This document shows, piece by piece, positions 9,240 to 17,401 of a stretch of DNA of 64,000 bases. The position numbers were made by a program, and so were the translations under genes. The DNA is from an uncultured Saprospiraceae bacterium (GTDB lineage Bacteria > Bacteroidota > Bacteroidia > Chitinophagales > Saprospiraceae): NCBI GenBank assembly GCA_937981555.1, contig CALJOK010000012.1, positions 1 to 64,000 on the forward strand. Reading direction: 5' to 3'. The notes below the pieces were generated by a model. The model did not search any database. It was not told the DNA's origin and saw only the letters and a program-made list of their open reading frames with translations. How positions within the stretch are numbered: the first letter of the stretch is position 1; each line of letters opens with the position of its first letter.

Positions 9240-9332
9240 TTTGGTTTTATAAATTTTAAGCCAAAATATTCTCATTTAATTTTACTCATTTCCAAAAATA
9301 TTCTCCCTGGTACAGATATCGGACACCTGTAT

Positions 9333-9373
9333 AAAAAAGTAATATTTTCCAATGTGGGGATATTACTTTTTTT
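9333..9373 (+). terminator. terminator after the MORN-like gene
   Basis: AAAAAGTAATAT pairs with ATATTACTTTTT, followed by a T-run. The sequence closely resembles the terminator at 9695-9734, so the terminators appear to be duplicated along with the dnaE 3' end. Confidence 0.7.
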
Positions 9374-9455
9374 AAATCAAACTACTCAGCATTCGTAGGT
9401 CGGTTTTCCAAAACCGATTTCTTTGCAAAGTCGAAGAAACAAATAGTTGTTTTTA

Positions 9456-9650
9456 ACGGATGACTTAATTGATGAGATCGAAGATATTTGCAAACACAGC
9501 AAAGGAAAACTTCCACTCAATATCGAAGTGATTGAACCTGATAATCAGATCAAATTAAAATTCCGTTCCGTGAGTCGAAAAGTGAATGTAGATGGTGAGA
9601 TGATTGCGAAGTTGGAACGCATCGGAGTGAAGTATAAATTGAATGCATAG
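9456..9650 (+). pseudogene. detached duplicate of the dnaE 3' end
   Basis: These 195 bp encode the last 64 residues of DnaE (TDDLIDEIEDICKHSKGK to KYKLNA-stop) with a single Lys-to-Asn change. No polymerase sequence precedes it. The apparent short ORF starting at 9447 has no credible role. It is either the displaced original 3' end after an insertion, or the product of a tandem duplication later cut down. The near identity suggests a recent event or gene conversion. Confidence 0.85.
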
Positions 9651-9694
9651 CACGGATTTTCTAAATCCGATTTTCGTTTAAATATAATTTTAAT

Positions 9695-9734
9695 AAAAAG
9701 TAATATTCTCCATGATGAGAATATTACTTTTTTT
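9695..9734 (+). terminator. terminator after the dnaE fragment
   Basis: AAAAAGTAATATTCTC pairs with GAGAATATTACTTTTT, followed by more T. This is probably the ancestral dnaE terminator; a divergent copy lies at 9333. Confidence 0.75.
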
Positions 9735-9954
9735 ATTTCATCCTCTCTTGTCTACCTTAGCACACACCTCCACAAGTTTTAAATAAAAGTAGCATCTAAT
9801 TTGAACATACCTTTGGAAGGCAACTTTACCCATTTAAAATTGTTTTTCAAATAGGTCTAGGAAAATTTCTTCTATGAAGTCATCACCTAGATTCATTTCT
9901 AATTTTGTATTTTTAATCTTATTTTTTTATTTCAAAAAACATAACTCGTTGATT

Positions 9955-10656
9955 ATGAAACAATTAATATTACTTTTCGCTGCATTTATTTTTGTAGCAG
10001 GGTTCACTTTTCCAACCAAAAATACTTTTAAGACAGTATCCGAAAAAAGTAAAGGATATCAAGTAGGCGATGTAGCTGCTGATTTCAATTTGAAAAACAT
10101 AGATGACAAAATGGTTTCCTTGGAAAGCATCAAAGATGTGAAAGGATACATTGTTGTGTTCACTTGCAACAGTTGTCCCGTGTCAATTGCTTACGAAGAT
10201 CGCATTATTGATTTACATAAAAAATATGCGTCAATGGGTTATCCAGTTGTAGCAATTAATCCAAACGATCCTGATTTAAAACCAGATGATAGTTTTGAAG
10301 AAATGAAAGTTCGGGCATCAGAAAAGGAATTTCCATTTATGTATCTATTCGATGAAGGTCAAAAAGTATATCCACAATATGGAGCAACTCGAACACCTCA
10401 TGTTTTTCTTTTAGATAAAAATAGAAGAGTCAAATATATTGGTGCAATTGACGATAGCCGAGATGACAGTACTATAAAAAATAAATATGTAGAAGTTGCT
10501 ATTACTCAAATGGAAAAAGGAGAAGATCCTAATCCTCCATTTACAAAAGCAATGGGTTGTTCAATTAAGGACAAAAAAGCAAAAAGAAAAAGATCGAAAG
10601 GAAAGCGTCCAGTTTTGAGAAGTCCTCAACAATCTCCTAAAAAAGGAAATGGCTAG
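9955..10656 (+). CDS. exported redoxin (AhpC/TSA-like), first copy
   Basis: This is a thioredoxin-fold redoxin of the AhpC/TSA-like type, 233 aa from the ATG at 9955. That start is chosen because a clean signal peptide (MKQLILLFAAFIFVAGFTF) begins there; the frame stays open upstream to 9874. The active-site region FTCNSCPVS places Cys71 and Cys74 after the first beta strand. YGATRTPHVFLLD provides the cis-Pro loop. A conserved family tail KAMGC-x-IK follows. The last ~30 residues are extremely basic (KKAKRKRSKGKRP), unlike the second copy. It probably acts as a periplasmic thiol-disulfide or peroxide-handling protein. It is the first of three thioredoxin-fold genes in a row. Confidence 0.8.
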   Translation: MKQLILLFAAFIFVAGFTFPTKNTFKTVSEKSKGYQVGDVAADFNLKNIDDKMVSLESIKDVKGYIVVFTCNSCPVSIAYEDRIIDLHKKYASMGYPVVAINPNDPDLKPDDSFEEMKVRASEKEFPFMYLFDEGQKVYPQYGATRTPHVFLLDKNRRVKYIGAIDDSRDDSTIKNKYVEVAITQMEKGEDPNPPFTKAMGCSIKDKKAKRKRSKGKRPVLRSPQQSPKKGNG

Positions 10657-10697
10657 TTTAAATATTTATTTTTTTAAATTGATTTTAAGGCAAAAAA

Positions 10698-11279
10698 ATG
10701 GACACATTAAAATATAAATTTCCTCTTATTCTTTTGTTTTTAATTGTATTTGCACAAGTGTTTCAAAGTTGTGGCGAAAAGCAAGTCGCTGCTAAAGTTC
10801 AAAAACCTGCTCCTGTTGTCAAACCTCCAAAAGTGGAGAAAACCGCGCCAACACTATCAGCAGTTTATGATTCTTATGATGATCTAGCCTATATGTTTAA
10901 TCATCAAAATGATACCACTTATGTAATCAATTTTTGGGCAACTTGGTGCTCGCCATGCATCGCAGAACTCCCCTACTTTGAGTACATGAATAAAACTTAC
11001 AAAGACAAAAAAGTAAAAGTTGTTTTGATCAGTTTAGATTCAAAAAAACAAATTGATTCCAAACTTCGACCTTTTATCCAAAGAGAAAAATTAATGTCTC
11101 ATGTCGTTGCTTTGACCGATACAGATTACAATACTTGGATTGATAAAGTCAATCCAGATTGGGATGGAGCGATACCGGTCACAATAATTTATAATAAAGA
11201 AGAATACGAAATCATCAAAGGTGAATTCGATAATTACGAAGAATTAAACACTATTGTTAAATCATATTTAAAAATCTAA
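10698..11279 (+). CDS. TlpA-like thioredoxin lipoprotein
   Basis: This 193-aa protein has a lipoprotein signal ending FQSC (Cys25), a Pro/Lys-rich spacer and a TlpA/ResA-type thioredoxin domain. The active site WCSPC spans residues 83-87 in NFWATWCSPCIAELPYF, and the cis-Pro is in GAIPVTIIYN. It is likely anchored to a membrane leaflet facing the periplasm, where it would reduce or isomerise disulfides. It starts 41 bp after the first redoxin and ends 2 bp before the second, so the three are surely cotranscribed. Confidence 0.85.
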   Translation: MDTLKYKFPLILLFLIVFAQVFQSCGEKQVAAKVQKPAPVVKPPKVEKTAPTLSAVYDSYDDLAYMFNHQNDTTYVINFWATWCSPCIAELPYFEYMNKTYKDKKVKVVLISLDSKKQIDSKLRPFIQREKLMSHVVALTDTDYNTWIDKVNPDWDGAIPVTIIYNKEEYEIIKGEFDNYEELNTIVKSYLKI

Positions 11280-11281
11280 TC

Positions 11282-12001
11282 ATGAAAAATTTAATTAAAA
11301 CTTCTTTCCTATTGTTTGCTTTAGGAATCTTTATGACTTCTTGTGGAGAAGCGACAGAAGCTGCTAACACCGCGGCTGATACAGTAAAAGATGCTACAGA
11401 AAAAACAACTGAAGCGATCAAAGATGGTGCATCTAAAATGATGAACGACGAAGTTTCCAAAGGATTAAAAATTGGGGATGCGGCAGAAGATTTCAATTTA
11501 AAAAATGTAAATGGTGATTTAGTTTCTCTCAGCGGCATCGAAGGAGCTAAAGGTTATATCGTAACTTTCACTTGTAATACTTGCCCTTACGCAGTTGAAT
11601 ACGAAGATCGAATTATCGCTTTGCATAAAAAATATGCGCCAATGGGTTACCCAGTTGTAGCAATTAATCCAAATGATCCTGCAGTAAAAGAAGGTGACAG
11701 TTTCAAAGCAATGCAAGTTCGTGCAGAGGAAAAATCATTTCCTTTTGAATATGTTTTCGATGAAGGTCAAAAAGTTTTTCCAGAATTTGGAGCAACAAAA
11801 ACACCTCATGTATTTTTGTTAAACAAAGAATTGATCGTAAAATACATCGGAGCAATCGACGACAATCACGAAGATGTTAACTTGGTAAAAGTGAAATATG
11901 TGGAAGATGCGATTAGTGCATTAGAAGCTGGAAACGATCCTGACCCTGCAACTACAAAAGCAGTTGGTTGTGGCATCAAGTCGAAGAAAAAAATGATGTA
12001 A
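11282..12001 (+). CDS. redoxin lipoprotein, second copy
   Basis: This 239-aa protein has a lipobox MTSC (Cys21), an Ala/Thr/Lys-rich helical spacer (residues 22-60) and the same redoxin domain as the gene at 9955. FTCNTCPYA carries Cys98 and Cys101. YGATRTPHVFLLD of the first copy corresponds to FGATKTPHVFLLN here, and the tail KAVGCGIK is conserved. The two copies differ in anchoring: this one is lipidated, and the first is probably soluble or held by its basic tail. It starts 2 bp after the TlpA-like gene. Confidence 0.85.
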   Translation: MKNLIKTSFLLFALGIFMTSCGEATEAANTAADTVKDATEKTTEAIKDGASKMMNDEVSKGLKIGDAAEDFNLKNVNGDLVSLSGIEGAKGYIVTFTCNTCPYAVEYEDRIIALHKKYAPMGYPVVAINPNDPAVKEGDSFKAMQVRAEEKSFPFEYVFDEGQKVFPEFGATKTPHVFLLNKELIVKYIGAIDDNHEDVNLVKVKYVEDAISALEAGNDPDPATTKAVGCGIKSKKKMM

Positions 12002-12021
12002 GTTTTTTAATGATTAATGCT

Positions 12022-12060
12022 AAATGGTGAACGGTTAATTTTTAGCCGTTCACCATTTTT
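12022..12060. terminator. bidirectional terminator between the redoxin operon and cutC
   Basis: The stem AAATGGTGAACGGTTAA / AGCCGTTCACCATTTTT lies between convergent genes. The AACGGTTAAT arm recurs in the hairpin at 45468. Confidence 0.75.
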
Positions 12061-12785
12061 ATTGTATCCATTATTTTTTTTAAATCAGTTTCAAAAAAAT
12101 CATTTTCAGAAAAATCAAAATTTGGATTTTCAAAAGTCATCTTACTTTTAATCTCTCCTTTTCCCGAAAGATGAAATTCTTTAGCTTGAATAACTTTTGC
12201 CAACTCCGAAATATTTTGCGCATTCACTCCTGCACCTGGCATAATGGAAATTCTACCTTCTGCTTTTTCAACTAATTCTTTTAATAAAAATCTTCCTTCA
12301 AAAACACTCTCAAATTGTCCAGAAGTTAAAATTCGATGCGCGCCAGTTTCAATAATTTTTTCCAAAGATAAAAATGGATCAGCAGCACGATCAAATGCGC
12401 GATGAAAAGTAACTTTCATCGGAGCAGCTAATTCAACTAATGCTTTGGTTCGTTCGACATCGACTTGTCCATCTTTATGCAAAATACCAATCACCACTCC
12501 ATCCACTTTTTTCCCATCATCCGTTTTTACATTTTTACAAAAAAGAATATCTCGTTTGATTACATCAAATTCGAGAGTGGAATAAAAAAAATCTCCCGGC
12601 CGAGGACGAATCAAAACGTAAACTTCAATGTCCAATATTTCTCTCGTTCTTTCAATCGTCGAAGCACTCGGAGTAATTCCCCCCAATTCCAAACTACTAC
12701 ATAATTCTACTCGATGAGCTCCTGCCAATTGAGCGGTCAAAGCAGATTGAACTGAGGCTGCACAAACTTCAATTTTTATTTTCAT
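12042..12785 (-). CDS. cutC: CutC family protein
   Basis: This 247-aa TIM-barrel protein of the CutC family opens with IEVCAASVQSALTAQLAGAH and carries RVELCSSLELGG, VLIRPRPGDFFYS, VTFHRAFD and ILTSGQ, all family hallmarks. CutC was linked to copper homeostasis, but the biochemical role is unsettled. The start at 12785 (MKIKIEVCAAS) is preferred over the upstream ATG at 12815, because the family begins at this strand. The gene is convergent with the redoxin operon. Confidence 0.92.
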   Translation of the reverse strand: MKIKIEVCAASVQSALTAQLAGAHRVELCSSLELGGITPSASTIERTREILDIEVYVLIRPRPGDFFYSTLEFDVIKRDILFCKNVKTDDGKKVDGVVIGILHKDGQVDVERTKALVELAAPMKVTFHRAFDRAADPFLSLEKIIETGAHRILTSGQFESVFEGRFLLKELVEKAEGRISIMPGAGVNAQNISELAKVIQAKEFHLSGKGEIKSKMTFENPNFDFSENDFFETDLKKIMDTIKMVNG

Positions 12786-12853
12786 AATTAAAATTACCTT
12801 AAAAAAACTAATCACTAAATTTTATCCGTTGAAAAGTATATTTTTGCTATTAA

Positions 12854-13014
12854 AGGAATGAAGCATTAATAATCTTACTATTTTGGCTGTTTCTTTTGTT
12901 CCCATTTTTCACTTTGAAACCAATCATTTATCCAGGTAAAATCATGCTTTCAAAATAAAAACTGAAAACAAAATTAACGACCCAAAATGATAAGTTTATT
13001 AATGCTTCATTCCT
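12854..13014. repeat. 161-bp imperfect palindromic element
   Basis: The outer 19 bp are perfect inverted repeats (AGGAATGAAGCATTAATAA and its complement). The symmetry continues inward with mismatches (CTTACTATTTTGG against CTTATCATTTTGG, then TTTTGTTCCCATTTTTCACTTTGAAA against a similar run). It forms a hairpin over nearly its whole length and contains no ORF. It resembles a MITE or large REP-type element. It lies between cutC and the lipoprotein gene at 13062. No second copy was seen in this window. Confidence 0.75.
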
Positions 13015-13061
13015 AATGTTTTCTAATCAAAATTTAAGATCATAAATCTAAAAAAATATTC

Positions 13062-13556
13062 ATGAGACTATTTTCCCTTTTTATAATTGTTATGTTTCTA
13101 GCTGCTTGTAATAATCCTGATGACAATTATTTAAAACCTCGCAACTTAATCGAATATGGAATTCCATATACCATCTTAGCACCTGATAGTGTTGATATAA
13201 AAAAAGAAAATTTTACGGTAGCAGATGAAGTAATCATCAAAAGTCAAAAATCTGATGATTACGAAGTGCGCATTTATTTTGGCGAAGCGACCAAAGATCT
13301 TGCGGCAACTAAAGCGGAACACTTAAATAATTTAAAAGGTATTTCTGCCTACTCTTCTGTCAATGTAATTCTAGATGAACCAAATGGATTTATTTTCGAA
13401 ACAGTCATTGACTCGACTTTACATAATTTTGGTTTTCGAAGAATTGTAGTGCAAGGAGATAAGGAATATATTTTCCAATCTGGAAATGGAAATTACACTA
13501 AAGAGCAAGCGGAAGAAATGTATCAAGCAACTATCCCTCAAGAAATGAAAAAATAA
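13062..13556 (+). CDS. hypothetical lipoprotein
   Basis: This 164-aa protein has a lipoprotein signal MRLFSLFIIVMFLAAC (Cys16). The mature part is a small alpha/beta domain with no motif that I recognise. It contains ETVIDSTLHNFGFRRIVVQGDKEY and a C-terminal ~25-residue helix. It begins 48 bp after the palindromic element, so its promoter probably overlaps or adjoins that element. Confidence 0.7.
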   Translation: MRLFSLFIIVMFLAACNNPDDNYLKPRNLIEYGIPYTILAPDSVDIKKENFTVADEVIIKSQKSDDYEVRIYFGEATKDLAATKAEHLNNLKGISAYSSVNVILDEPNGFIFETVIDSTLHNFGFRRIVVQGDKEYIFQSGNGNYTKEQAEEMYQATIPQEMKK

Positions 13557-13583
13557 TACTTTAAGAGCATTCCTTAAAATGAG

Positions 13584-13617
13584 AAAAGGCTTTCACAAAT
13601 ATTTGTGAAAGCCTTTT
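13584..13617. terminator. bidirectional terminator
   Basis: AAAAGGCTTTCACAAAT pairs perfectly with ATTTGTGAAAGCCTTTT (17-bp arms). It ends the lipoprotein gene and could also end the short leftward ORF at 13706-13638. Confidence 0.8.
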
Positions 13618-13637
13618 CAATTTTGGTGATTGTTCTA

Positions 13638-13706
13638 CTAAGCTTCTTGTACGATTTCATATCCGAAAACAACAAGGATTAGTGCTAAAATGCTTAAGAT
13701 GATCAT
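13638..13706 (-). CDS. possible 22-aa hydrophobic peptide
   Basis: The ORF MIILSILALILVVFGYEIVQEA is a single hydrophobic helix with a short polar tail, followed 21 bp later by a strong terminator. Single-span micropeptides of this shape exist, but the ORF is short enough to be chance. No clear promoter or ribosome-binding site was found. The rest of the 13557-14013 gap holds only the two terminators. Confidence 0.25.
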   Translation of the reverse strand: MIILSILALILVVFGYEIVQEA

Positions 13707-13898
13707 GGGTAAAGTGTTTTTTGTAAAATAATTCGATTATTAGGGAAGTTCCTTAATAAACGATTTTTGGATTATAATTAGATGAACACTATATAGATGA
13801 TAGATGTTCATAATACGTTGCTTCAAGTTACAATGTAATTGCCAGATTGGCAAATAACGTAAAATAGTTGCCTCCTCCCAATTCATCATTATACATAC

Positions 13899-13933
13899 AA
13901 AAAAGACCGAAAACAATCGTTTTCGGTCTTTTT
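13899..13933 (-). terminator. terminator of the superoxide dismutase gene
   Basis: AAAAAGACCGAAAAC / GTTTTCGGTCTTTTT with a 4-nt loop, ~80 bp past the stop codon of the leftward sod gene. Confidence 0.8.
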
Positions 13934-14013
13934 CATTCAACTAAAGGGCACAATTATTGAAATGTTAAATTTTACTTTTTTTTCAAAATTGTCTCTTTTA
14001 TTACATTCTTCAC

Positions 14014-14634
14014 TTACTTTTTAGTAGCTGCAGAAAGATTTTGAGCTACTTGTTTCCAGTTTACAACGCTAAAAAATGCTTCAACATAATCAGGTCGTTT
14101 GTTCTGATATTTCAAGTAATAAGCATGCTCCCAAACATCCAAACCTAAGATTGGTGTTCCTTTTTTGTCAGCACAATCCATTAGAGGATTATCTTGATTA
14201 GGAGTACTTGTTACAAATAATTTTCCTTTATTGCTTACACACAACCAAGCCCAACCTGAACCGAATTGAGTTTTTGCTGCAGCAGAAAATGCATCTTTAA
14301 ATTTTTCGAATGAACCAAAATCTTTTTTGATTGCAGCTCCGATTTTACTTTTTGTAGAAGGTTCTCCGCCTCCTTTTGGAGACATCACTTTCCAGAACAA
14401 AGAGTGATTATAAAATCCACCTCCATTATTTCGAACTGCTGCTCCATGCGTAGAAGCTTTTTTCAAAATATCTTCAATTGATTTCTTTGCAAGATCGGTT
14501 CCTTCGATCGCTGCGTTTAATTTTGTCGTATATCCATTATGATGCTTAGTGTGATGAATAGTCATTGTACGTTTGTCAATGTGCGGCATCAAGTCACCGT
14601 ATTCGTAAGGGAGTTTAGGAAGTTTAAAAGCCAT
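14014..14634 (-). CDS. superoxide dismutase, Fe/Mn family
   Basis: This 206-aa enzyme converts superoxide to peroxide and oxygen. The predicted metal ligands are His27 (IHHTKHH), His77 (FYNHSLFW), Asp166 and His170 (LDVWEHAYY). The pattern GGGFYNH with Gln147 in PNQDNP is typical of Mn-type enzymes, so manganese is more likely than iron, though cambialistic forms exist. No signal peptide is present, so it is cytoplasmic. It is a single gene with its own terminator. Confidence 0.95.
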   Translation of the reverse strand: MAFKLPKLPYEYGDLMPHIDKRTMTIHHTKHHNGYTTKLNAAIEGTDLAKKSIEDILKKASTHGAAVRNNGGGFYNHSLFWKVMSPKGGGEPSTKSKIGAAIKKDFGSFEKFKDAFSAAAKTQFGSGWAWLCVSNKGKLFVTSTPNQDNPLMDCADKKGTPILGLDVWEHAYYLKYQNKRPDYVEAFFSVVNWKQVAQNLSAATKK

Positions 14635-14809
14635 AATCTGTTTAATTTTAAAATTTGGAAATTAATTGTCTTTGTATAAAAACGCTCAAAGATAAAAAGT
14701 TTTACAAAACAAAAAGAACGTTTTATTTAAAACGGAATTTGATCTACTTTGTTCTTAATTTTCAAGCAAAATAAATTCCGTAAATACCTTGTTATAAAAT
14801 TTAAAAAAA

Positions 14810-15172
14810 ATGATTGCACTACTTGTCATCAAAACTAATCAACTTGAAAAACAAAAATCATTTTACGAAAAACTTGACCTCGTTTTTCAAAAAGAAAAAC
14901 ATGGAAATGGTCCAGAACATTTTAGTTCAACGATAGAAAATCAAAATATAGTTGTGGAAATTTATCCTTTGTCAAAAAATCAAATATTGCCCGACACAAC
15001 AACTCGGTTAGGTTTTCGAGTAAATGATTTAGAAAAAACGATTAATGCAATTTTGGAAATCGGTGGAGAAATAAAAAATGAAATTCAAGAAACAGAGTTT
15101 GGAAAACTAGCGGTGGTAAAAGATTTTGATGGAAGAAGTATTGAGGTTTATCAAAATAAGTATTTAATCTAA
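14810..15172 (+). CDS. VOC (glyoxalase-like) family protein
   Basis: This 120-aa single-domain protein has the vicinal-oxygen-chelate layout: MIALLVIKTNQLEKQKSFYEKL, later TTRLGFRVNDLEKTINAI, and a C-terminal AVVKDFDGRSIEVYQ. The final D-G-R-x-I-E-V motif is typical of glyoxalase/bleomycin-resistance/dioxygenase folds and carries the last metal-ligand Glu. The substrate is unknown. It stands alone between sod and the citrate synthase gene. Confidence 0.75.
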   Translation: MIALLVIKTNQLEKQKSFYEKLDLVFQKEKHGNGPEHFSSTIENQNIVVEIYPLSKNQILPDTTTRLGFRVNDLEKTINAILEIGGEIKNEIQETEFGKLAVVKDFDGRSIEVYQNKYLI

Positions 15173-15209
15173 AAAACATAACAATACATTTACATTTTAC
15201 TAAAACAAA

Positions 15210-15242
15210 AAGCCCGATATTGATTACTCAACATCGGGTCTT
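15210..15242. terminator. terminator between convergent VOC and citrate synthase genes
   Basis: AAGCCCGAT..TTG pairs with CAA..ATCGGG.CTT. It follows the VOC gene by ~40 bp and the leftward citrate synthase stop by ~20 bp. Confidence 0.7.
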
Positions 15243-15265
15243 ATATTTTCAAAAAAGAAAACAAC

Positions 15266-16585
15266 TTATTTCGCTGCTGCTTCTTTTGCTAAATGTTCTT
15301 TTACCCAATCTGTCGTTACAGATTTTGGTCGCTCCAATGGAAAGCCTAAAGCTCGTGACCAACAAAGTGCAGACAATACTCCAAGTGCTCTCGACACTCC
15401 AAACAATACCGTATAGAAACTATACTCGTTCATTCCGTAGTGAACCAAAATTGCTCCAGAGTGAGCATCTACATTTGGCCAAGGATTTTTCACTTTACCC
15501 AATGCTATTAATTCTTCTGGCACTACATCAAAACATTTCCAAACTACATTGATGATATCTGAACCTTTAATATTTTCTTTAGCAAATCTTTTTTGCTCAA
15601 CGAATCGAGGATCTGGTTCTCTCAAAACAGCGTGACCATATCCAGGAATTACTTGTCGTGCAGCTAAGGTTGCTTTAACATATTTTTTAATTTGTGCTTT
15701 CGTAGGTTTCTTTGTTCCTAAAGATTCTAACATTCTGAAAATCCATTTGATCACTTCTTGATTAGCCAATCCATGCAATGGTCCAGCCAATGAATTCATT
15801 CCACCTGCTAATGAAAGGTAAGCATCACTCAAAGTTGATCCCACTAAGTGAGTCGTGTGAGCAGAAGCATTTCCACCTTCGTGATCCGCATGAATAGTCA
15901 AATATAATCTCATGAAACTTTTGAATTCCTCTCCTGGAACTCCCAACATATGCGCAAAGTTTCCTCCCCAATCCAATGTCAAATCTGGAGCAATGTGATT
16001 TCCATTATGATACGTTCTTCTATAGATATATGCAGCTACTCTCGGCAACATCGCAATCAAATTCATCGTGTCTTCATACATCGCATCCCAATAATCATTT
16101 TTGCTCATGCCTTTAGCATATCGTTGAGCAAAAATACTTTTGTTTTGCAATGAAACAATCGCAATGCTAAACTGAGCCATCGGATGAGTATCTTTCGGAA
16201 GAGCATCCAATACATCAAAAGTATGTTGAGGTACTGTGCTTCTTGCTACCCATTGAGCGGTCAATCCTTTTACTTGATCTTCCGTTGGAACTTCTCCAAC
16301 TAACATCAACCAAAAAAGTGCTTCTGGTAAAGGCTCTTTTCCATCTGCTACCCGAGGTAATAAGTCTCTTAATTCTGGAATTGAATAACCTCTAAATCTA
16401 ATCCCTTTGATTGGATCCAATTGTGATGTTTCCCAAATCATACTTTTCACACCACGCATTCCTCCAAAAACTTGAGCGAGAGTTACTTCGTCAACTTTAG
16501 TTCCGCCTTGCGCTTTTAATAAACTTTTAACTTCCGCTTTTAATTGGGATGATTTTTCAAAAAATTTCTGTTTGAGTAAATCCAT
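15266..16585 (-). CDS. gltA: citrate synthase (eukaryote-like type)
   Basis: This 439-aa enzyme condenses oxaloacetate and acetyl-CoA in the TCA cycle. It shows VFGGMRGVKSMIWETSQLDP near the N-terminus, GPLHGLANQEV (active-site His), PGYGHAVLREPDPRF (second His) and a C-terminal SRALGVLSALCWSRALGFPLERPKS. The sequence resembles mitochondrial-type synthases more than the NADH-regulated GltA of enterobacteria, as is usual in Bacteroidota. It is a single gene, start at 16585. Confidence 0.95.
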   Translation of the reverse strand: MDLLKQKFFEKSSQLKAEVKSLLKAQGGTKVDEVTLAQVFGGMRGVKSMIWETSQLDPIKGIRFRGYSIPELRDLLPRVADGKEPLPEALFWLMLVGEVPTEDQVKGLTAQWVARSTVPQHTFDVLDALPKDTHPMAQFSIAIVSLQNKSIFAQRYAKGMSKNDYWDAMYEDTMNLIAMLPRVAAYIYRRTYHNGNHIAPDLTLDWGGNFAHMLGVPGEEFKSFMRLYLTIHADHEGGNASAHTTHLVGSTLSDAYLSLAGGMNSLAGPLHGLANQEVIKWIFRMLESLGTKKPTKAQIKKYVKATLAARQVIPGYGHAVLREPDPRFVEQKRFAKENIKGSDIINVVWKCFDVVPEELIALGKVKNPWPNVDAHSGAILVHYGMNEYSFYTVLFGVSRALGVLSALCWSRALGFPLERPKSVTTDWVKEHLAKEAAAK

Positions 16586-16780
16586 TGATTTCTTATTGTA
16601 TTTTTAATTCCTGTATAAATCAGGAGAGATTGATTAAATGTTATATACCTAACGATTAAACATCAAAATTGTTAAATCGTCTGACCGACAAAAATATTAA
16701 TTTTTTGTCACATCATCGTTTTTTTCGATAAGATTTAAATAGTAGTCTGAGAAAAAAATAAAAAGGAAGGATTTTTGGGA

Positions 16781-16822
16781 AAAATAAAAGACTTGAATGG
16801 ATTATTCAAGTCTTTTATTTTT
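16781..16822. terminator. terminator of the leftward gene at 17257
   Basis: AAAATAAAAGACTTGAAT pairs with ATTCAAGTCTTTTATTTT across a 6-nt loop. Confidence 0.75.
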
Positions 16823-16837
16823 TATTGGACAACTAGA

Positions 16838-17257
16838 TTAGTTGACTTTGATAAGTGCTTTTTTTATTTCAATAGTACTTGCTCCTTCTTTTTGCATGCG
16901 AGAAGAAACACCTGCTCTTTTTAACCTTAAATCAACTTCCTCTTTTGTCAAAATCTTAGCTTGGTCTTTATCCAAAATTCTTCGAATAGAAAAATTAGTT
17001 TGCTGTTCATTGCCGCTCATCTTTGCTAAATACTTATCCATATCCGTAGCTTCAAGTGGTGCGATTTCCGCATCATTCTTAAGTTTACGTTGTTGGATTT
17101 TCAACATCTTTGCAGTTTGCACATCTGTCAATTTATATTTTTCTACCAAAACTTGAGTAATTGCTTCTGCTGATGAACGATCAGTATCGGTATTTTTTTG
17201 TGCGAAAATACTGACCATCATAAAAAGCATCAAACCACTTAAAAGTATCTTTTTCAT
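16838..17257 (-). CDS. small secreted hypothetical protein
   Basis: Starting at 17257 gives 139 aa with a proper signal peptide (MKKILLSGLMLFMMVSIFAQ); the frame stays open upstream to 17371 but without signal features. The mature part is helical, charged and periplasmic-looking (TQVLVEKYKLTDVQTAKMLKIQQRK, later ILTKEEVDLRLKRAG). It recalls the helical, metal- or chaperone-related Spy/CpxP-like stress proteins, but only weakly. No family is claimed. Confidence 0.65.
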   Translation of the reverse strand: MKKILLSGLMLFMMVSIFAQKNTDTDRSSAEAITQVLVEKYKLTDVQTAKMLKIQQRKLKNDAEIAPLEATDMDKYLAKMSGNEQQTNFSIRRILDKDQAKILTKEEVDLRLKRAGVSSRMQKEGASTIEIKKALIKVN

Positions 17258-17401
17258 ATTTATTAGAATTAAATGCTCAAATAAAGTTGAGACAACATTA
17301 ATTAAATTATTTTTGCTAAAGTAAGGAGATGAAATGGAAAATCTGAATATTGATTGCAAAATGTAAAACATTTATTAAAAATTTTTAGCCAAAAAATATT
17401 T

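Noticed and set aside
9447-9650. 67-codon ORF over the dnaE fragment
   Set aside because: It is the detached dnaE 3' end read from a chance start just before the repeat, not an independent gene.
13740-13940. 66-codon minus-strand ORF
   Set aside because: It overlaps the sod terminator hairpin, has no domain or signal, and its composition looks random.
15220-15552. 110-codon plus-strand ORF inside citrate synthase
   Set aside because: It lies antisense to a clearly real gene, and its Leu/Ser-rich product looks like noise.
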